From contig CM069597.1 of the NCBI GenBank assembly GCA_035771175.1, forward strand, positions 7,413,001 through 7,477,000: a stretch of 64,000 bases of DNA, read 5' to 3'. Position 1 is the stretch's first letter. Every line of letters begins with the position of its first letter. Origin of the DNA: Paratinospora sagittata. Its lineage: Eukaryota; Streptophyta; Magnoliopsida; Ranunculales; Menispermaceae. The notes beneath the pieces are model-generated. The model was not told the origin of the DNA, did no database searches, and worked only from the letters and a program-made list of their open reading frames with translations. This document shows positions 60,575-64,000 of this stretch, piece by piece. The position numbers were made by a program, and so were the translations under genes.

Positions 60575-61260
60575 CTAATAAAAAGCAACAATGCGATCCA
60601 CAATAGGTTGAGAGACATGAGCAAGACGATCAAACCTAATTGAGCTGCTAGCAAAAAGAGCCATTAGTGGCTTGAGAGCAGAAGAACCAGCTGAACGAGA
60701 TACAAACTTAAACAAACAATGATCAACCATTCCTTGATGAAGAACCTTCTTCGAATCCTTGTCCTTAACAAAGAAATAATTCGAATGAAACTCAATATAA
60801 ACATTGTTATCAAGACAAAACCTCTGAACTGATATTAAATTTGCCTTAAGCTGTGGAGCATGCAACACATTGTTAAGATTATAAACCTTATTTGAAGTAA
60901 CAATATGAGTGTTGCCAACATAAGAAATAGGAAGCAAACTGCCATTACCTACAACCACATTACCAGCATAAGGATAAACCATTGGATTGCAAGGATTAGC
61001 AATAGAGTTTGTAATATGATTGTTAGCACCGCTATCTAAGATCCAAGAAGTGGGATTATTCTCTTGAGTAGCAGAGGAACCAGAAGCCAAGAATGCAACT
61101 GCTATATTTCCAGAATTAGAAGAAGTACACTGAGATGATTGAGGCGGCTGAGAATTAGCAACAATGAGTAGATGTTGAAAAGTGAAACATTGAGGGGCAA
61201 GGTGACTATTCTTGCCACAAATTGACATTGAACACCACGACCTCTGCCATTATTAGTAAA
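60575..61260 (-). pseudogene. Copia element 2: zinc knuckle and protease
   Basis: An open frame of 217 codons begins in the nucleocapsid zinc-knuckle remnant (ICGKNSHLAPQC). It runs through the aspartic protease site WILDSGANNHITN and the VLHAPQLKANLISVQRFC block to the start of the GAG-pre-integrase domain (HQGMVDHCLFKF). The residues expected for copia protease are present. It ends in a stop before the integrase frame. Confidence 0.9.
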
Positions 61261-61584
61261 TTGGCCAAGAAAATTTGAATTGAAACCAGAAAAACTACCA
61301 GAAGATTGGATGGACTAAGAAGCCTTTTGAGACAGAGCACCATTTGGACCAAGATTTGATCCAAATTGAGAAGGATTCGAAACAAAAGAATTATTTCCTT
61401 TAACATGACCAAAAGTGGATTGTTGAAACTTTTGAAATGGAGCAAAAACCAGAATAGCTTGAATAACTTGTTGATTAAGCACTTTACTCTGTTGCTCAAG
61501 GCGATTTTCATAAGATAACAATTGACTATGGACTTCTTGAACAGAAAGATGGTCAAATCTATTATTAATGGAGCAGATACAAGG
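61261..61584 (-). pseudogene. Copia element 2: gag C-terminal part
   Basis: Minus-strand coding resumes after the solo LTR with DHLSVQEVHSQLLSYENRLE, the usual gag block, and then a Gln/Asn-rich region (FQKFQQSTFGHVKGNNSF). A stop lies near 61315. The reading frame upstream and downstream of the solo LTR is the same once the LTR and one 5-bp repeat are discounted. Confidence 0.85.
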
Positions 61585-61589
61585 ATTAT

Positions 61590-61917
61590 TGTAGAATCTG
61601 GAATGATTTTGTGTCTTCTCAAGTTGAGAAAGACGAATGGAATATATTGATATATATATAGAGTTTGTACAAGAAAAGGTAACAAAGAAAGGTAAAATCT
61701 CCAGCTAATCTATTTCTAAAAATATAAAAATTACAACAGATTTACAACTTTATGATTACAAAAGTTTAGGCTGCGGATAAGGAAACTCTTAAGATATTCT
61801 TGATTCTCAGCTAATCTAATTCTATAAATATAAAGATTACAACAGATTTACAGTTTTATGATTACAAAAATATAGGATGCAGATAAATAAACTTTTAAGA
61901 TATTCCTAATTCTAATA
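61590..61917 (-). mobile_element. Copia-type solo LTR inserted in gag
   Basis: The plus-strand ends are TGTAGAATCTGG (61590) and ATTCTAATA (61917), with inverted termini TGTAGAA/TTCTAATA. A perfect 5-bp duplication ATTAT flanks it at 61585-61589 and 61918-61922. Length 328 bp. In minus sense it starts TATTAGAATTAGGAATATC. It contains a 106-bp tandem duplication. No internal region is present. Confidence 0.93.
61702..61913. repeat. 106-bp tandem duplication in the solo LTR
   Basis: CAGCTAATCTA starts at 61702 and again at 61808. Both units run through ATTACAACAGATTTACA and TTTTAAGATATTC-type ends. Divergence of the two copies is clearly higher than between the 235-bp repeats at 2.8 kb, so the duplication is old, or ancestral to the family. 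Confidence 0.9.
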
Positions 61918-61922
61918 ATTAT

Positions 61923-62497
61923 ACTCAGCCCCTAAACCATTCAATATATGCATGATCAAATCTTTCTCTAAAACCACTTCACCAATAGCAGCTAACTGAT
62001 CAGACAACTTCTTTGCATTTTCAACATATTCATTTATAGATTGGCCTCCTTTGTGGATTGATTGCAGCTGACCTTCAACTTTCACGATTCTAGCTTTAAA
62101 AGAAGCAGAATATACTCTTTCCAATGATCTCCACATATCAAATGCAGAGTTCTTTCTTACAATGTGATTATTGAGATTCTCATATACAGAAGCAAAAAAA
62201 CCAACTCTTCAAGACGCCATTAATACAAGACCAAATGACAAAATCAGGATTAAGAACAGAAGAATTAGCATGAAATCTTACAGGTTCTAATAAAGATCCA
62301 TCCCCGAACTCTTCCAGACCATATGCAGAGATTAAACAAAGCATTTGTTCCTTCCATACTAAATAGTTTCCACGATCAAGCTTGATTCCAAAATTGACAT
62401 TCACTGGTGGAATGATCAGAGATGAAAACTGTGAACGTTGAGCGTGTTGCAATGGTGATGTAGCAGCAGAAGAAGAATTATCCAAACTCATTCTCAC
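61923..62497 (-). pseudogene. Copia element 2: gag N-terminal part
   Basis: The start at 62497 gives an N-terminus with SSLIIPPVNVNFGIKLDRGN, YLVWKEQMLCLISAYGLEEF and NPDFVIWSCINGVLKSW. After a frameshift, 62136-61923 reads MWRSLERVYSASFKARIVKV, LQSIHKGGQSINEYVENAKK and LIMHILNGLGAEYNY. This is the copia UBN2/gag domain. The start lies about 10 bp after the primer-binding site. Confidence 0.9.
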
Positions 62498-62510
62498 ACC
62501 TCTGATACCA

Positions 62511-62722
62511 TTACAAAATAGGATGTTTCAGATCAATAACAGAGAAAAGCTTATTTGATATTACAGAGAAGGAGATATTTATACACTCATTAAAGTTACA
62601 GCTCTCTCAATTAATTACTAACTTCTTAACAAACTCAACTAACTCCTTGAACCATAACAAAATTAACCAACTCTTAAGTTACACCAATAGCTTCTAGAAA
62701 GAAGATATAATATATTCTAATA
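62511..62722 (-). mobile_element. 5' LTR of copia element 2, with primer-binding site
   Basis: 212 bp, starting (minus) TATTAGAATATATTATATC and ending CCTATTTTGTAA. The primer-binding site TGGTATCAGAGG follows at 62510-62499, complementary to initiator tRNA-Met. The left partner is at 56967-57185. The whole element is about 5.76 kb, or about 4.7 kb once its two insertions and their duplicated target sites are discounted, which is a normal copia length. Confidence 0.88.
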
Positions 62723-62899
62723 CCATGGTCATTCAACTTTTCATTGTCTATCAAAATTTGGCCAAATTACGTTGCCTAGCCTGTCACTTGGTTTAGTAGG
62801 GACAAGTAGGTTTTGAGCTAAAATCTCAATTCAAATACTCATAAGCAACCTCACCCTTAAGTAATATTAATTCAAATTATATTGTAAGTATGGATGTGC
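62723..62899. other. Spacer between two copia elements
   Basis: Short AT-rich sequence with no feature recognised. Confidence 0.5.
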
Positions 62900-63280
62900 T
62901 GTTGGGGACCACCCCATGTGGCCGACAAATGGGTGGCATGTGGCCACCCATAGGGCGGCTGAAATAATGATGGCGCATTCGGCGCCATCATTTGACTGTG
63001 CCAAAAGTTGACAATAAAAAAAATATATATTATTTTATATTTTTTATAATTACGAAAATACCCCTGAATACTCCTATAAATAGAGCCTAACTTTATTCTT
63101 GAAATTCATTCCAGAGATCTATTCCGAGATATCTAATTCAAGAGATTAAATCTGTAAGATCCACCTAAGGGTGAAGTAATACAAGTTTGCTGCCTTCCGT
63201 GGACGTAGGCAATTTGTCGAACCACGTTAAATATTGTTGTCTTGTTTTTCTTTCATGCTTTACCACGATTTCGCATAACA
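62900..63280 (+). mobile_element. 5' LTR of copia element 3
   Basis: It starts TGTTGGGGACCACCCC and ends TCGCATAACA, 381 bp. A TATA box TATAAATAG at 63075-63083 lies in the expected U3 position. The GC-rich U3 start contains short palindromic words (TGGCGCATTCGGCGCCA). The start was chosen because TG..CA termini bracket it and the primer-binding site follows at once. Confidence 0.82.
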
Positions 63281-63298
63281 AATTGGTATCAGAACCGA
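63281..63298 (+). other. Primer-binding site of copia element 3
   Basis: TTGGTATCAGAACCGAGG follows the LTR after two A residues. It matches the 3' end of plant initiator tRNA-Met in its first 9-10 bases (TGGTATCAGA). Confidence 0.85.
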
Positions 63299-64000
63299 GG
63301 TTAAGCTTTGGAAGAAAAAATGGACCCTCTGTCGAATTTTTCAAGATTGCGTCGAAATTTCTGGTCACCCGTGGAGGTAGCTCTTGTTTCCAGGAATCCA
63401 ACGCAATAAACGGCGAGAAAAATGGACAAGAAACGAGTTCCTAGGAGTCGATCAAAGTTTGATCCCTGTACGTTGTTCATCCCGGAGCTGTTCATTCCGA
63501 CGTTGTTCATCCCGGCGTTGTTCATCCGATCCGAATCCAAGTTCTGACTCGGATCCGACCCAAGGATCCTTTTCGGCCCGACACTGTTTATCCCGCCCCT
63601 GCCCGGTTCGGACCGGCGCTGTTCATCCCGACCCAGCCTGTTTTGGACCGCACTGTTCATCCCTCGGCCTTACTGTTCATCCTCGGCCCGACTGTTCATC
63701 TCGGCCCGACTGTTCATCCCGGCCCGTTTCAGCCGCAGTTGACCAAATCCATTTTCGGTTGACCAACCATATCCAGCTCATTTTTCGTCTGATTTCAGCA
63801 AAGTCAGACTCGTTTCCACCATTTTCGACCGTTTCGGACGCAACCGTGCAATCAGTTTCTATAGATTCAGCTCCTAAGTTATTGATATAGCTTAGTTGGA
63901 GTCATTTATCACTTTTTAAAGCACTTTTCGGCGTCATACATATCTTCGGTCGTAATAGCGGAGGAAATTCCAACCACAAGCAGGCCTTGGCAAAGAAGTT
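63299..64000 (+). mobile_element. Leader and gag start of copia element 3, cut by the window edge
   Basis: Downstream of the primer-binding site is an unusually GC- and C-rich leader. Repeated TGTTCATCC(C)G words lie at 63474-63725, then less repetitive sequence to the window end. An ATG at 63320 opens MDPLSNFSRLRRNFWSPVEV but meets a stop at 63408. The frames that stay open across the repeat give CSSR-type low-complexity peptides and are not taken as genes. Gag proper presumably begins beyond the window. Confidence 0.6.

Noticed and set aside
56962..62727. CATG as the target duplication of copia element 2
   Set aside because: CATG occurs near both outer edges but at different distances from the LTR ends, so it does not fit a single insertion junction.
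63384..63890. 168-codon frame with CSSR repeats
   Set aside because: It follows the TGTTCATCC leader minisatellite of a copia element; no gag motifs.
1..64000. tRNA or rRNA genes
   Set aside because: B-box-like matches at 18.6, 40.2 and 56.6 kb belong to SINE-like copies; no cloverleaf-forming tRNA or rRNA was recognised.

Overview
The window looks like nuclear DNA of a flowering plant, probably a eudicot. It is AT-rich, its two clear genes have many GT-AG introns, one product has a Ser-rich chloroplast transit peptide, and most of the rest is plant-type transposable elements. The species cannot be named from the sequence.

Layout. 1-11 kb holds weakly coding remnants, a fresh 235-bp tandem duplication and a decayed minus-strand Sirevirus-type Ty1/copia element. 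11.6-13.6 kb holds a complete plus-strand gene of the DUF1639 family (4 coding exons, 231 aa), with two G-boxes, a TATA box and two probable 5' UTR introns. 15.5-16.7 kb is a 5'-truncated LINE with a poly(A) tail. 18.2-21.1 kb holds SINEs, a 3 x 123-bp tandem repeat and broken coding-like stretches of an unidentified gene. 21.4-28.7 kb is a complete minus-strand gene in 12 coding exons (329 aa) for a chloroplast HugZ/HOZ-like split-barrel protein with a DUF2470 domain. Its fourth intron carries a 2,867-bp Mutator-like element with long inverted arms and a 9-bp target duplication.

29.7-62.7 kb is a stack of nested elements: partial Ty3/gypsy elements, a hAT transposase pseudogene with pieces of its 5' end, and a nearly complete but inactivated Ty1/copia element. 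Five solo LTRs lie in this block; four have target duplications readable to the base, the fifth only an imperfect one. The copia element is interrupted by a 723-bp non-autonomous hAT element and by one of the solo LTRs. 62.9-64 kb is the 5' LTR, primer-binding site and repeat-rich leader of another copia element that runs off the right edge.

The two host genes are unrelated in function. The repeats record repeated insertion followed by LTR-LTR recombination. I found no sign of a new multi-gene system. The most unusual points are the repeat structure of the intronic Mutator-like element, a repeated motif shared by LTRs of a copia and a gypsy family, an in-frame 45-codon duplication in an unidentified degraded gene, and a leader minisatellite in the right-edge copia element.
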